From contig CM034406.1 of assembly GCA_019925095.2 (NCBI GenBank), positions 5,868,388 to 5,932,387 of the forward strand: 64,000 nucleotides of DNA, in the 5' to 3' direction. Of the stretch, positions 1 to 12,542 are shown piece after piece (the stretch's first letter is position 1; each line of letters opens with the position of its first letter). The translations under genes and the position numbers were made by a program. Origin of the DNA: Dendrolimus kikuchii (taxonomy: Eukaryota > Arthropoda > Insecta > Lepidoptera > Lasiocampidae). The notes below the pieces were generated by a model. That model was not told where the DNA came from. It saw only the letters and a list, made by a program, of their open reading frames with translations, and did not search any database.

Positions 1-622
1 CATAATTAACATTGTCTTTTGCTGAGATAACTGTCTAGGGCGGTGGCCAGTTACAAAAGCAACCTACGAATCCATATTATTAAAAAGCATTAGAATGGTT
101 ATTGACAAGCGTCTAAAGCGGCGTACACACTCCACGCACCGAGTCCATTGTACGCGGAGTCCACTAGCACCATCTCAACCTCACCTTTTCAACTTTTTCC
201 AATAATTTAGAGTTAGCACAATATGCCTGGTCCTTCCATACCTACTCCTTTATTCAGGCTTACCTTCTCTAGCACACTACCAATCATAATTTCATCAAGA
301 CGTTCTTATTTTAACTAAATATATTCCTAAATTATAACTCGACGTCCATATATAATGACGAATAAGCACACCAGCAAATGATTTTACACGGCTCTGGATT
401 TGTTAATTGAATGTACGTAACCCTAAAAATCTATCTTGAAGTGCCACTACAGCAAACTGATAGACATTTTTTGTAAGGAAAGGAATTCCGTTTCCGCCAC
501 GCCGCGGTTCCGTCCTTCGCACTTATACCAAGGCCACAAGTATTTTACGAATCCATTTCGCAAGCCCTGGCGGTCCATAAGGCCTCCTCCACTGCCGGCA
601 AGCTCCCGGCGTCTTCGTTGTT
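1..622. other. No gene recognised
   Basis: AT-rich sequence running up to the R1-clade insertion. Short open frames around 436-788 have no recognisable motif and partly run into the transposon. I see no RNA gene or repeat that I can name. Confidence 0.5.
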
Positions 623-637
623 TAATCTGACAGATCC

Positions 638-1783
638 TTTTTTTTTTTTTTTTTTGGCCAGGGGAAATCCGTTTGAGGACTAAGCCGCGACAGGCATAGA
701 AGCCTGGGGGGATGTTCGCGACCCGTGTGAGTGTGGGATTCGCCAGATCGGGGGAGGCACTAGCGTGCCCGGTCAGAACCGGTGCCACGCTATTGCCACT
801 CCCCAGTTAGGGATACCCACTAAAACCCCTGGGTGTTCCGTCCTGCGCCTTATGCCAGGGCTACGTGAATGCGGGATTCCCAACTCCGCGTGCCCTGGCA
901 GGCGTGGGCCCCCCTCACTGGGCCTCTTCCTATGCCAGGGGACATATCCCCCGGCTACTGCTAAGTCTAGTCCATGCGTGGGGCGGTTTGTAACGCGCCC
1001 CACGGGAAGAGAGATGAGCGCGCGCGGAACACTCGCGCTCTCATCTCGACGGCATATGCGGGTGAGTGAGAACCCCTATACCCCTAGGGGCCCCACCCGC
1101 GCCGCCCGCTTACGGCGGCCGAAGGTCACTGTCTGACCTCCGGCGTCGGCGCGTCCTCCTTTGGCGGGAGCGGAGCAGGGAATTACGCTCACGCTCCCGT
1201 TCCGCCTCCTCCTTTGCGAACATGACTTGCTCGCAGAAGGAGGAGACGGCGTCCCATCCGGTGGAGCTCCCGACCATGGTGCGTACCACGGCCGGGAGCG
1301 AGGTGTCTAGTCCGGTATGGGCGACGAGCTCCCGGCGCTGCTCCGTCCAAGCTGGACATTCCTGGAGAGTGTGCAGCGCCGTGTCCTCGTCGCCCGTGTC
1401 ACAATGATGGCACCCTGACGTGGCCTCGCGGCCAAGGCGACACAGGTACCTTCCGAAGCAACCATGCCCCGTCAGGACCTGCGTCAGCCTGAACGTCAGG
1501 GTGCCGTGACTTCGTCTAATCCAATCGTGCAGGACGGGCCTCACCGCCTCAATGGTGGCGGGGCCCGCGCTGGGGCGTCGTAGGCGATCTTCCCAGACCC
1601 CCACGGCTACCTGGCGGAGCTCCGACCGGCACGCCTCGATCTCGCGAGGCGCGGGTCTGGTGCCCCTAGCCAGGGCCTCTTTGCGCCACACATACAGTGA
1701 CGCCAGGACCCTGGCTTCCAGGTCCCATGGGGGGGATCCGGCCAGTAGCGAGGCCGCTTCGAAGGACACCGTACGGTATCCTC
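638..1783 (-). mobile_element. R1-clade non-LTR retrotransposon, 5'-truncated copy
   Basis: The minus-strand reading frame down to 1110 encodes the C-terminal part of an R1-type ORF2 protein: the block RGYRTVS with LLAGSPPW, then GTLTFRLTQVLTGHGCFGRYL, then a Cys-Cys-His-Cys knuckle (CHHCDTGDEDTALHTLQEC) and a basic Arg-rich tail. The reverse-transcriptase core is absent. The 3' UTR continues to a T-run at about 638-655, which is the poly-A tail on the minus strand. The 15-bp sequence taatctgacagatcc flanks the insertion at 623-637 and 1784-1798, a clean target-site duplication. The apparent ATG at 1805 and the first seven residues come from flanking DNA, so the 231-residue frame is a chimera, not a gene. 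The copy is dead by truncation, but its frame is intact, so it is young. Confidence 0.9.
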
Positions 1784-1798
1784 TAATCTGACAGATCC

Positions 1799-4650
1799 AT
1801 GCCAACCCAGAACGAAATTACAAAAATGTTTCAGAATTATATCACTTTAAAAACTTTTAATATTCGTAACAAGGTTTTCTATTTCAACATTTCATAATCA
1901 CTAACTCTTTATAAAAATTTAAATACAGGCTTAATTAGTTTTGAGCTTCAATATAATATGGCTAATTGTATTATAACGTAAAAATAAACACTTTAACGCG
2001 CGAAGAGCACGGATTCGGTCGTTGTATGTATCATAAATGTTGAATGTCATCCGTTCACTATGAAACTACTTTCAGATGAGCATAACCTTCATTGATAATC
2101 CGAGAAGCTATGCCTAATCAAGACCTGCAGTCAGTTGGATCGTTTCCCAGTAGTAATAGAGGTGAATTAGCTTATCACAATCTAATATCGAATGGATTTT
2201 CAAAGTAAAAAATATTGATACTCTATTACAGAATTAATTCTAATCAGTTAAAATATTCTGGTGTATGAAGCCCACAATTTTTCCGTTTGAAAGACTTTTG
2301 AAACCAGTCCTACTATTGCATTTTTCCTAGTGCAAAATAATAATATTTCCTGAAAACCGCTTTTTGATTGATGACACGTCTATTGTTACAAACGACCTTA
2401 GGCGACAGTCACTTTCCATCAGGCGGGCCGTTAGCTTGCTGTACTCCAGCAATAAAAAATATTATAACACTCTCTCAGAAAGTCAAGAAAAACGTATTCA
2501 TTTCTGACCCCAAGAACGTCTGTGTATGAAATGAAAATTAGTACTAAGATATTAAATTAAACTCGATCTTTAAAAGAAACTGACTTCATCATATTTTATA
2601 TTTAATTTTTACATAAATAACGAAGAAGATGAAAAAAATATAACATATCTGAACAAAGTTAAAAAAACAATCATCCTGGCTGTATAAAAGCTGTGACTCG
2701 GCAGTTATAAGCGGGAGGGAGGGAACGTGCAAAATTGTTTTGTCCCACAGTTTTATTTAAAAACATATTAGTTACAACTTGGTAAATAGTTGGTTAAATT
2801 CATTGGTTTTAATGTGTTTGTATTGAAAACCTAAACTGTATAGTAAAATGTACTTACATTTTGCAGCTGCCGTAAAAACTACAATGTTTGGCATTAGTCA
2901 AAGATCTAGAAATTGACTGAGCATTATACATCTGACGAGTCTGTATGGTCTACCACCTTTGCCTGTTCTTCAGATAAGTAGAACGAAAATACTCTATATT
3001 CCTGTATGCTAATAAAAAGTAACCGTAACTTCACATGAATATTCGTATTAATCCAACAATTTAAAGACTCCTACGTATAGGGACTAGATAAAGCGCATTG
3101 AAAACCGCTGTCGATTGCATGTTCAGCTACCCCACAATTTGAATTGTTCGTTGCAAATGGTACCGTTTGGCCATTACATTTATTACTCCTTTTATGATGC
3201 AACATACACCTTGAACTTTACCGGTGTTTGCACAAAATTCAACAAACAATGAACTGTATGAAACATCGCGTGACTTATAGAGTTTATACAATAACCAATA
3301 ATTTATTAAAGTATGTATGTATGTAGCTATCATAGAAATTCATAGAATGGTGTTATTGGTATAATTTAATATGAACATTGATAACACTTTTCGAATTAAA
3401 AAGTATTGCGTCTTAATTATTTTAAGAATGTATATTTTAAAATTTTACAGCTCAACAAACAAAATATCTAACCGACAGATTGAAGAAAGCACTTAGGAAG
3501 GACTTGAACTGATATTTTGTGGTTCAGTTTTGTGAAAAGAAAACATATACGTAATTTGAGCGCAGCTCGTCGCACCTGTAATATATATATTTGTGGTGCA
3601 CACTGATGGTGGTGGTTCGAGGATACCCAGGTTGATGTATTTGTGGAAGTTAAACACTGTTAGATGGTGAAAACTTGTAATAGTAAACTTTACATATTAG
3701 AGCGTCTGCCTTCGGCTACAACCCAAACGGAAAAGGAACAAAATGCAACTACAATGCTGCTAATATAAAATATTTTATGTTGGTGTTGCCAACATAAAAT
3801 ATGACTAATGCCAAATTTAGGATATTGATGAAGGGTAGAAATTCTCGACTGTTTACTGAAATATAACTTGAATATTCATACTGTACACTGACCAAATATA
3901 TAAACTGAGCGAAGTCAAGAAAAGAAGAAAAATAGATTTAACCAATAAAAATATTCGGATTGAAATAAGGGAATGTATTTTTTGTTATTTCAATAAGCAA
4001 GTACTTCAAGGTGATATTCATAATAACTTGACAAAGAGACGATCAAGTTTTACAATATCACTGGACATTTTGTACCTGGTATTTGTATATTAATGTTAAT
4101 GCAATATACCTACAGGAGTCCCTTAGTGGTAATCAAATTAGCATCTCTACGAAACGTGTTTAGTTGAAACTGATAATTATAATAATGCTGTGACGTCTAG
4201 CCATCGAAATCATGCGAAAATATTTCAAGCACTTATTTATATATAACAATTATGTACCTACATATTTTATAAGACTGGTACAAAAACAAAATAAGAGGAT
4301 TCACGTCCGAGTTGCTAAATGTCAAGGAGAACCGCAAGATGGCGTTAACCAAATAAAATATGGCGGCTAATGGAGAGATGCAAAAGTTAAAATAGCACAA
4401 TTTACATTTTTTCACATAAAAACTTGTATTTTGCACCTTAATTTTTATGATATTTCATTGTTTTTGTATGTGATACTTAACGGCCGCATTTATAACTAAT
4501 TACCCTAACAATTATTCGTCTAAGCGTATAAATAATAATATGCCTAGACTTAGTAAAGTTAAACTTTTACGACAATAACACGTTTTTTTGGGCTCGCACT
4601 TAAAACTGATTTGTTCTAATTAGATTTTTAAAATATATAAATTTATATTA
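1799..4650. other. No gene recognised; one repeat tail
   Basis: Mostly AT-rich, with no convincing exon. Around 2395-2462 there is a short 3'-tail-like segment (catcaggcgggccgtt, then aataaaaaat) related in style to the 3' ends of the ~300-bp repeat family at 6291. Otherwise I see nothing I can name. Confidence 0.45.
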
Positions 4651-4895
4651 CTATATTAGCTATTATACTAGCTATGTATACTACTACTATATATACTATT
4701 ATACTAGCTATGACAGCTACTTCGTTCGCTCGTCTCGCATATCTTCTGAACCAGTACGTTATACCTCATTTTAGGATATCGAAAGAAATAAGATAAAATT
4801 CCTGTTTAGTACCAACCCTAATTGAAATCTGTTAAGCCGTTTCGGCATCTATTCGAGACAAACTTTCAAACCAACACAAACACATAGACAAAAGT
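4650..4895. repeat. Dispersed lepidopteran repeat fragment
   Basis: A TA-rich stretch built on tactatattagctatt and tactagctatg leads into sequence of the common lepidopteran type that carries 'gaaatctgttaagccgtttcggc' style wording near 4828-4850. The family is not identified. Ends are approximate. Confidence 0.4.
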
Positions 4896-5194
4896 GAAAA
4901 ACAGTCATCTATGATTGAGAAGTTTTTGGCAGAAACTGAAGAGTAATATTGTGTTGTGCAGTTTAATTTTCTGAAAATATATAATTAGGTACTTTAAAAT
5001 TAATAATAATTGCATGATATTGATAGTTTTTGAGTAATAGTAACTATTATTTGTTTGAAATACAGCGTTTTTACGAGAAAGGTGAACTTTGTAGTGGAAA
5101 TGGCCTCTCAAGTTGTCACTAAACTCCTTTGATTGGCGAAGTCGAAGGCCTACAATTCGGCTAAGCTATATTGAAAACACACACAGAATACATA

Positions 5195-5247
5195 CAATAC
5201 ATCAGACAGGGCTGTATGGACTAAGTTCCTTTGGTTGCCATTGTCGA
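5195..5247 (+). repeat. MITE terminus (catcagac..gctgtatgga..ttcctttg)
   Basis: The segment reads catcagacagggctgtatgg, then actaagttcctttggttgcca. The same terminal wording recurs at 19501-19540, 21031-21063, 54217-54245, 54841-54866 and at both ends of 55075-55172. It is therefore a solitary end of that MITE family. Confidence 0.6.
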
Positions 5248-5327
5248 GAATAAAATAACAACAACGAATATGCCTCGTGTAACGGTTGCCACTTTCATTT
5301 TGAGACTTGTTTTTAAAATATAGATAC

Positions 5328-5560
5328 AATAGCTGATGCCCGCGACTTCGTCCGCGTCGTACGGTGTTTTAACTATCCCATGGGAACTCTTTCATTTTTC
5401 GGGATCAAAAGTATCCTATATGTTGACCAGGGATATAAGCTACCACCATACAAAATTTCATTTAAATCGGTCTAGTCGTTTAGGAGATTAGCCGGTACAG
5501 ACAGACAGACAAACAGATAAACAGACAAAGAGAGAAACAAAAAAAATTAAAAAAGTCTAA
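5328..5560 (+). repeat. Lep-type dispersed repeat (cccgcgacttcgtccgcg core)
   Basis: It starts at the hallmark 'gatgcccgcgacttcgtccg'. Next comes a 'gggatcaaaagtatcctat' block, then 'ccaaatttcat..aatcgg'-like text (here caaaatttcatttaaatcgg), and a tail of gacagacaga-type short repeats. This is a very common lepidopteran dispersed element, often discussed with non-autonomous Helitron-like repeats. The class is an inference from memory of the motif. Confidence 0.7.
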
Positions 5561-5871
5561 ATTAGTTCTATTTCACTTCTTACATCCCCCTGACTCGGTT
5601 TTTAGCATTTTTTTATTGTACAGAAATTCGATCTCTACAGTGTTATTACATGTATAGATAATATTGGTACCTAAAATATCGTATTACATCAAAATCATCG
5701 AACGCTATAGAATAAAAATACGATACGATTTAAACCATAAAAATTCTAAGCAGGCAATAACATTTAAATAAAACGACCATTCATGTTATTACGAAAATCT
5801 CGAATTAGCGACAAACCATGATCTTTAGTCAGGCCTCATTTATGTATAATGTTTTATAACCCTGGCCCGGG

Positions 5872-5951
5872 TGATTATAGGATCTTCTTTAGCCGATCAA
5901 AGACCACTGTTGGACCGAGTGCCTCCTCAAGTCTGCGCCACATATCCCTTA
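5872..5951 (-). pseudogene. LINE ORF2 C-terminal relic
   Basis: On the minus strand about 24 codons are open and end in TAA: DMWRRLEEALGPTVVFDRLK followed by KIL. The Trp-Arg-Arg-Leu-Glu-Glu run and the 'PTVVFDRL' ending look like the end of a LINE protein, and the GC content is higher than the flanks. The surrounding 5855-6075 is GC-rich and has no other readable frame. The clade is not certain. Confidence 0.35.
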
Positions 5952-6290
5952 CTCCCGCCTTCCTCATCCAACTCCTGCTGGCGACCTAATGCAAGTCCCC
6001 GGTCCACGGGGCCGGAGGGGGTCCTACGCTACGTTTATCGTGACGTCTCTACTCTCATGGGATCAGCTGAGTAGATTTATGCTGGGTTCCTATATTTATA
6101 TATACTACCCATTCATTTACATTATTAGGTACTAGTGCGAAAAAATAATAATCTAAACCCCGATTTCAGTGCTACCTACTAAATTAAATTGTGAACCTAA
6201 CTAAACTATCCCGGGATTGGCTCAAATACGCACAAAAAACTACTCAAATCGGTCAAGCCGTTTTAGAGTTTTAGCGAGAGTCGAATACCA

Positions 6291-6606
6291 TTCTATCCGT
6301 GCAGGAACGGAGAAAGAATACAATTTCCTGCGGCCTGGCGGCCTGTCGTAAGAGGCGACAAAACAACCCACAGCCAGGTGGTAAGGTATTTGCTCGACTG
6401 GATGGCGGCCACCCCTGGTCTAGAGTATGCCGCCATAACAACCTTGTGTTGTGTTCAGGTATTAGTGACCAGGTTCCAGTCTCCTTTAAGAGAGCAGCAG
6501 CGCATTTGTAGCACCTTTGGTGTTGCAAATGTCCATAGGCGATGGTAACCGCTTTCCACCAAGTGGGCCGTCTGCCTGTCTGCTGAACTCCTACAATAAA
6601 AAAAAA
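6291..6606 (+). repeat. ~300-bp poly-A-tailed dispersed repeat, copy 1
   Basis: It runs from ttctatccgtgcaggaacgg through cggcctgtcgtaagaggcga, acccacagccaggtggta and gggccgtctgcctgtctgct to an aataaaaaaaaa tail. Closely similar copies lie at 14481-14789 and 51942-52260. A diverged minus copy is at 62800-62995 and a cut copy at 63915-64000. The poly-A tail and constant 3' end suggest a SINE or the 3' end of a LINE. The flanks share only atacca (6 bp), a possible short target duplication. Confidence 0.75.
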
Positions 6607-7810
6607 TACCAATTGATTTACATATATATATCAAATTTGAGAATAACCTTCAAGGCGTCAAGTGAATGCCGGACGGAAGCGTCAAGTAATTTTTAGGATT
6701 TTGACTAACGCCAATACCAGCCAGAGTGTTTCTTACAGAAGCTCAAAAAGACACACTTGAATAAAGAGTTGAAATTTTCAACACACAATTCTACCTAATA
6801 ACTAACACGAAATATAAGTAGGTATAGACGGAGCCTACGTGAAAAAACTGTCAAATGAAATGAAGAATTTCTTCAAAACTTGTGTGCGTAAACTTACGTA
6901 GTTTACACACGGTTTACGTTTGTATGGTTAATAGTAATGTACCCATTGAAAACTACATATTTCACCTTTACCCGTACTAATTAGATTATTTAAAAACCAA
7001 GTTCTCGTTACGCACTGCGGTGCGATCGGCATCCTATTTCAAACTCGACATCTTTTAGCCGGCTTCACTTTGAAAGTTCGAGACTCCGTGTTCTATTAAA
7101 GATCTAAGCCGATGATCCAAATTATTATGTCTTGTAGACCCCTTACCAATTTTTGGACTTATAAAAAAGCTAGAAGTTCTCAATTCGTCGTGTGTTGTAT
7201 ATAAGTTCAGGAATAACTTTTTTACTTCTCAACCCATTTTGTCAATTCTTTATGCGTTAAATTCAGTATAGTTTCTTTTTGGTCCCATATAAATGATAGC
7301 TTGTAAATACAAATGCGCAATATTATATGTTATTATTCTATTCGTAAAAAGTTAAAAATTTCGTCAAGATTTGCTTAAATTGAATTCACTATTGTAGGCC
7401 CCCCATTTGCAGCTCGCGAGCCTCCAGACTTTGTTTTCGCTAACGTGCACCGCTTGAAGTTCGATATGGATACCCAGGAGTCCATATAGACCACTTTGGG
7501 GCTCTATGGTCTAAACTTAAAAACAATCTCCTACTACTGTTATTCATTAAAATGAATGAAAAAAAGTCTATTTTTAGAAAATAAGTCTATAACACGTCAC
7601 CGTTGAAATTACCGCCAAAATCCTCAACACAATTTAGATTCTTCCCGAATTTATTTACCCTACAATCAAATTCTTTACCGTTTACATACCAATTCTATAC
7701 ATTGTAGCTATTAAAAAAACTACACTATAAAAAGGATGAACAACATGATGCATTTTTTTACATATTTTGTCTGTTTGTCGGTTTGTTCGGGATTTAAGTA
7801 AAAACTCGGC
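6607..7810. other. No gene recognised
   Basis: AT-rich, with scattered GC-richer words near 7010-7100 and 7400-7500. No splice-bounded coding segment or RNA gene could be supported. Confidence 0.45.
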
Positions 7811-8165
7811 GATTTCGATGCGGTTTTCGCTGATCGACAGCAAATTCTTAAGACTTCAAATCTGCGCTGCTTTCTATTCTGGGAATCCCGCGGGAGTTTT
7901 TCTGGGAATAGTTTAAAATGGCCAGATAAAAAACGAAAACAAATTCCAATGTGATTTTTGTACTGATTGACTGCAAATTTTATGTGATAAAAGTGTGACA
8001 GTTTTTATCCTGGGAATACAAAATTTTCCCAGGAGCGGTTTGTAGTTGTTCGGGTGCATAAAAATTTGCTTATTCCGACACAGTTTTCACTAAAACGACA
8101 GCTTACATTTTTTTTCATGCTCCTGTGGTTTGTGTCCCGGGAACGGAAATTTCAAGTCGCAGGCA
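7811..8165 (+). repeat. Degenerate tandem repeat, about 3 units of 120-140 bp
   Basis: Three successive blocks begin near 7811, 7951 and 8071. Each reads in outline 'gttttcrctgatcgacagcaaatt', then later a 'ctgggaat' word (ctgggaatcccgcggg, cctgggaatacaaaatt, cccgggaacgga). The units are strongly diverged. A 64-residue frame across the third unit is a by-product. Confidence 0.45.
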
Positions 8166-9560
8166 TATCATATTTAAATCATAAATCGTATCATCTGTTT
8201 ACCCATCAGAGCCTGTTTGAAGGCGAGCACGGTCAATTTTTGATTTGAATAACGTCAATAACTGGAAATTCGAGTGTCTGTGTGTCCAGTTTATTACCAT
8301 ACCGTGGAGGCCGAGAGGCTAGAGTAAGGTTCTTTCTAACGAACACGTGTTTTGAGGTTCGTTTAACTAAAGATTTCACTTTTACTATATAACCGATAAA
8401 AACTTTTGAAAATATGTTTGCAATAGTGGATAGCCAAATCAATTGAGATACTTTTTATCATAGCATACCAAGTTATGACAGTAAAAGGTGTCAAATAACG
8501 CATTATTTATTCTATAAACAGTAATAAAAATTATTATAATAATATATTTAAAAAAATAAAATTATGTTTTTTTATTTTTTATTTTAACGCCTGTTCTTTT
8601 ATTATTAATTAGTGTTAGAATTTATTGCAATTCGAGTCTACATCCCTACTAGTATCGTTATTTTTGGTTGTTGTTTTTTTTTTGACATTGATAATTTTTT
8701 GGCCGAGGTTGATTTTCTGCGCTTTATTACCACCCTCCGGGTCGGATAATGGTCCATAAACCTTATATATCGACAACTGAATTTGTCGTTTTCCTATTTT
8801 ATCAAATTCAAGACAGTTATTGACCATGTTATAATGTTCTTAAGGACAATAATTATAAATAACGCCGGAATGTCATTAAACAAGCGAACGGAAATGACAA
8901 CTTAACAATTGGTGCTCTATCAATGAATCGGTATTTTTAAAAGGCATGTAACATAGACAACTCTTACCTTTATACCCAGAATCTTTAAGTTATAGTCAGT
9001 CACCTTAATTAAGAACTCTGAGTGTAACTGTGAGGATTTTCTATGTTACAGATACCTATAGAAAAGATTTTGGGGGTGCGTAAGCTTGTAAAATACTTCA
9101 GACTCTTTAATCGTGAAAAATAAAACTTCATCTTTTCTACTAGTGTAATGTCGTAATGTAATTGTAAATACATTCGAAGTTTGTAGCAACTTGTTGATTG
9201 AGTTCAGGGTCGCGCCATAGCTTCGGAAAGGACCTAAGAATTTTTCAAGTGGACATAACGATAATGGTTTAATTATTCGTAAGTTATTTATTGTGAAACG
9301 ATATTTACGATCAAGGTTTAAAACATAAATTAAAATTTTCATAATTACTAATTTATGCTTATAAAGAATTTAATCGTTTTCTAATAATCTGATAAGTGTT
9401 ATATGGTGTTATACTAAAGCAATATAGGATAGAAACACTTTAACACCAGAATTACTTATTTTTATAGAGGCTGAAAATAATTGTAAATGTTGAGTTTTTA
9501 CAAGATGACTTAGGTCATAACTTAGACTCTCTTCTCCCGTGTTAGAAGAAGAAGTTAGAA
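8166..9560. other. No gene recognised
   Basis: AT-rich sequence. The frame at 9046-9342 (minus) has no familiar motif, no supporting splice context and normal intergenic composition, so I do not call it a gene. Confidence 0.4.
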
Positions 9561-9672
9561 GTCATGGGCTTGTTTCCCCTCATCAGTGGAAGAGGCCGAT
9601 TAGCCACGGCCGGCAGGCCTCACGGAGTGGTTAGGCCCTCCACACGCGGGCCTGGCATAAGAAGAAGGAGTT
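9560..9672. repeat. GC-rich insert, unidentified transposon debris
   Basis: A local GC-rich stretch containing gattagccacggccggcagg and cctccacacgcgggcctggc resembles the 3' UTRs of the R1-type elements in texture. I could not align it with them. It lies directly against the hairpin at 9677. Confidence 0.35.
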
Positions 9673-9676
9673 TGGA

Positions 9677-9712
9677 AGTCGCCACGTTAGGTAGTAACCT
9701 AACGTGGCGACT
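9677..9712. repeat. Perfect 16-bp-stem hairpin with 4-base loop
   Basis: The arm agtcgccacgttaggt (9677-9692) is followed by the loop agta and its exact reverse complement (9697-9712). The stem is about half GC in an AT-rich neighbourhood. It has no U-run like a terminator and sits in no recognised transcript. Confidence 0.9.
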
Positions 9713-11765
9713 CTCAGACCCCCCAATTTTTTAATTGAAATTGACACTCCTAGTATTTTTCTTCCATGCTACTAATATTTTACAGTCGAAAATGTGAAAG
9801 TGACTTATTGGATGATTGATTGTTCCTTCTTCACCGGCTAAGGAATATCTACACGGATTCTCATGAAAGTTAGTATATATTTAGGTATTTTCGATAATGA
9901 GGATAAAGATGGTATACTTTTTGTATTAGAAAATGGGATAAGTTTTCATGGGATATACATTCTAAGTTTACACGAGCGATGACGCAAGAAAAGCTCTAAT
10001 GTACGATACGACAAGTTTTTAATTTATATTAAGACATATTAATAGAATTAGTAAAATATTAAGGTGTATGCGACGTAGCACAATCAGGTTTTGTGGGGGT
10101 CAACATCACTTTCACGTTAGAACCGCGAAGACGGTCTATTCCGAAACGTACTAGAATTGCTTTTATCATAAAGCAACATATCCCCGTTTTCTACAAATCT
10201 ACATAATGCATAGATGCAAGCTCTTGTAACTACATCGATAAGAGAAACTTTAGAGCAAAGGTTATACCGGATTGTCCGTAATTCTGCGAGATCATCTTAA
10301 CAACGTTATGTAGGCATGTACCTACCTATATCTGCTCGCAGATTATTTGCTTCTTTAAAACATGCTTTAAGTAAATTTATATAATTAAATAGAATATATA
10401 TATATATAATTAAAAAGCACAGATATGCCTTTTAATTCCATATTCTTAACAATAAACGGTATGGTGTGATATAAGTTGGAACTAACCTTAGATTTTTAAA
10501 GAAAATTGTATTATTTCTAAGGTTTACGTATGTATTGATTGTATTTAATGAATGTATAATTCTCCAGTCCAATTAATTGCAGGCCTAATTTAGCTGTTAT
10601 TGATATCATTACTCAATTTGAAAGACATATTTTTACCGTCTTAGGCCCACTGGGTTTTATACATTAGGCAACATTAAATGACCCAGATTATAAATAGTTA
10701 TTAATTCATAATAAAAAAATAAAAATACTTAAAAAAAATATCAATTAAAATTGCCAATAAAGAACTTCAATATTTCAAAAATGTTGTTCTAAAGTAATTT
10801 ACCTATATAAGTATAACTTGCAAGTATATAACTAATACAAAGATGATCATCAAAACAGACTTAAACCATCGTTCATTTTCTGAAAAGTGGTTTTCTTTCA
10901 TTTCGGAGTCTGAAGTCTGCTTTTCTACTTGTTCCTCTCCATTCTGCACATTTCTGTTGCGAAACCCCCTCTCACTTTGCCACCCTGCAGCATCTCATTT
11001 AGTGAAAATATTATCTAAGTTTGCACATATCTGAGTTATACCTACTTATCATTAGTGAAATTGCTCTCGAATGAAAATTTAAAAGTAAAATATGAAATCT
11101 AGTTAGCATTAAAGCGACCCTGATATTTTTGCAAGCAGTTCGCGAAGTGTGGCGACTTAATTTGCAATTAATTGTCAATTATGGTTTGTACGAGTACATA
11201 TTATACCGTAATCGCGCAATGCGGTTTTAAAGGCATTTAAAATTGCCTTTGAACAATTTATAAGAATGCTTTAGAAATTGGTTAGTAGGTACTGTATTTT
11301 TAGTTCTCCATTTCTTGTTGCCTTTAACGCAGATAGTGATTATCATCGGAATGCAGGAATAAACTTACACGATGGATGAGACTGACCTATAAATGCGTAA
11401 AGCGAATTCGGGTAAGTCAGAGTATAACATAATATACTCCTAGTGTGGGGGGAGTAAGTACTTAAACGAGATTTGTGTAACGCTCAAAAAAAAGAGGAAT
11501 CACCGAGATTTGAAAATCGCATAACTCCTGGTTTATGGTAAGGATTGGCGTTAATCGAGGTATTGCTGTTTTCACTCATAAATACGGAGTCATTTTTCTT
11601 TATTGACATTAACAGGCGTATCACCCCAAGCCTGGATTTCTGTAGCTTACCTTTCTTAGCAAGAGCTAGTGAAGGTGCTGTTGTAGTTAGACCCGATATA
11701 ATTTGGTGGCTTTCGTTAAACAAGTAGTAACAACTAGTTAGACTATGCTTCACCACAATACAAAT
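9713..11765. other. No gene recognised
   Basis: AT-rich, with a short (TA)n run near 10397-10408. The opposite-strand frames at 11484-11756 have no motif I know. Confidence 0.4.
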
Positions 11766-11766
11766 C

Positions 11767-11930
11767 TATACTAATATTATAAAGCTGAAGAGTTTGTTTG
11801 TTTGTTTAAACGCGCTAATCTCAGGAACCGCTGGTCCGCTTTGAAAAATTCTTTCAGTGTTGAATAGTACATTTATCGAGAAAGGCTATAGGCTATATTA
11901 TATTTTCAAAAAAATTAGTTATCCTTACTA
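11767..11930 (+). repeat. Lep-type repeat copy (aacgcgctaatctcaggaac)
   Basis: The element reads ctatactaatattataaagc, gtttgtttgtttaaacgcgc, then 'gaaaaattctttcagtgttg' and 'gaaaggctataggctatatt'. It is a common lepidopteran dispersed repeat, and a second copy is 400 bases downstream. Confidence 0.75.
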
Positions 11931-12324
11931 AAATCTAATAACGTAACCCAAGGTGTAAAAAAAGACCCGAAAAAATCCTTACACGGCGTGCGCTGCGAAA
12001 ACTATTGATTATAAAACAAAACAATGTACTACCACTTTGCAGAACATATAATTGTCTACAAAAAATATCGGGTAACCATATGTCTAACTATTGTAGTTAT
12101 CTCATAATAAGTGTTTTCTTTTATTTTTTTAAATAATTAAAATGCCGTCGCTTCAAAAACTCTTTATTTTGTACCTTGGTATTAATTCTTATCAAAATAA
12201 ATTACTCCATATTCAAGATGAATTCAATACCTTTCTAGAACTTTTTGAATTATTCAATTCGGATGTTTCGTTCAAAATATATCCCGATATTTAAAATGTA
12301 AGTATTAGTGTTGTAGCCAAATAT

Positions 12325-12542
12325 ACTAATATTGATTGATTGAACGCGCTAATCTCAGGAACTACTGGTCTGTTTTGAAAAATTATTTCAGTGTTGGATA
12401 GCCCATTTATCGAGGAAGGCTATAGGCTATATATCATCACGCTAAGACCAATAGGAGCGGAGCACCAATGAAGAATGTTTCAAAATCGGAGGGTATTGAA
12501 AGCAAATTCCACGCGGACGACGTCGCGGGCACAGCTAATGGT
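12325..12542 (+). repeat. Lep-type repeat copy 2
   Basis: This copy has the same order of words as 11767-11930 and runs on to the other end: 'cgctaagaccaataggagcg', then 'acgtcgcgggcacagctaat'. The last word is the reverse complement of the start of the repeat at 5328, so the two repeat types share a terminus. Confidence 0.75.

Noticed and set aside
8155..9342. Frames at 8233-8442 and 9046-9342 (minus)
   Set aside because: No motif, AT-rich composition, no splice support.
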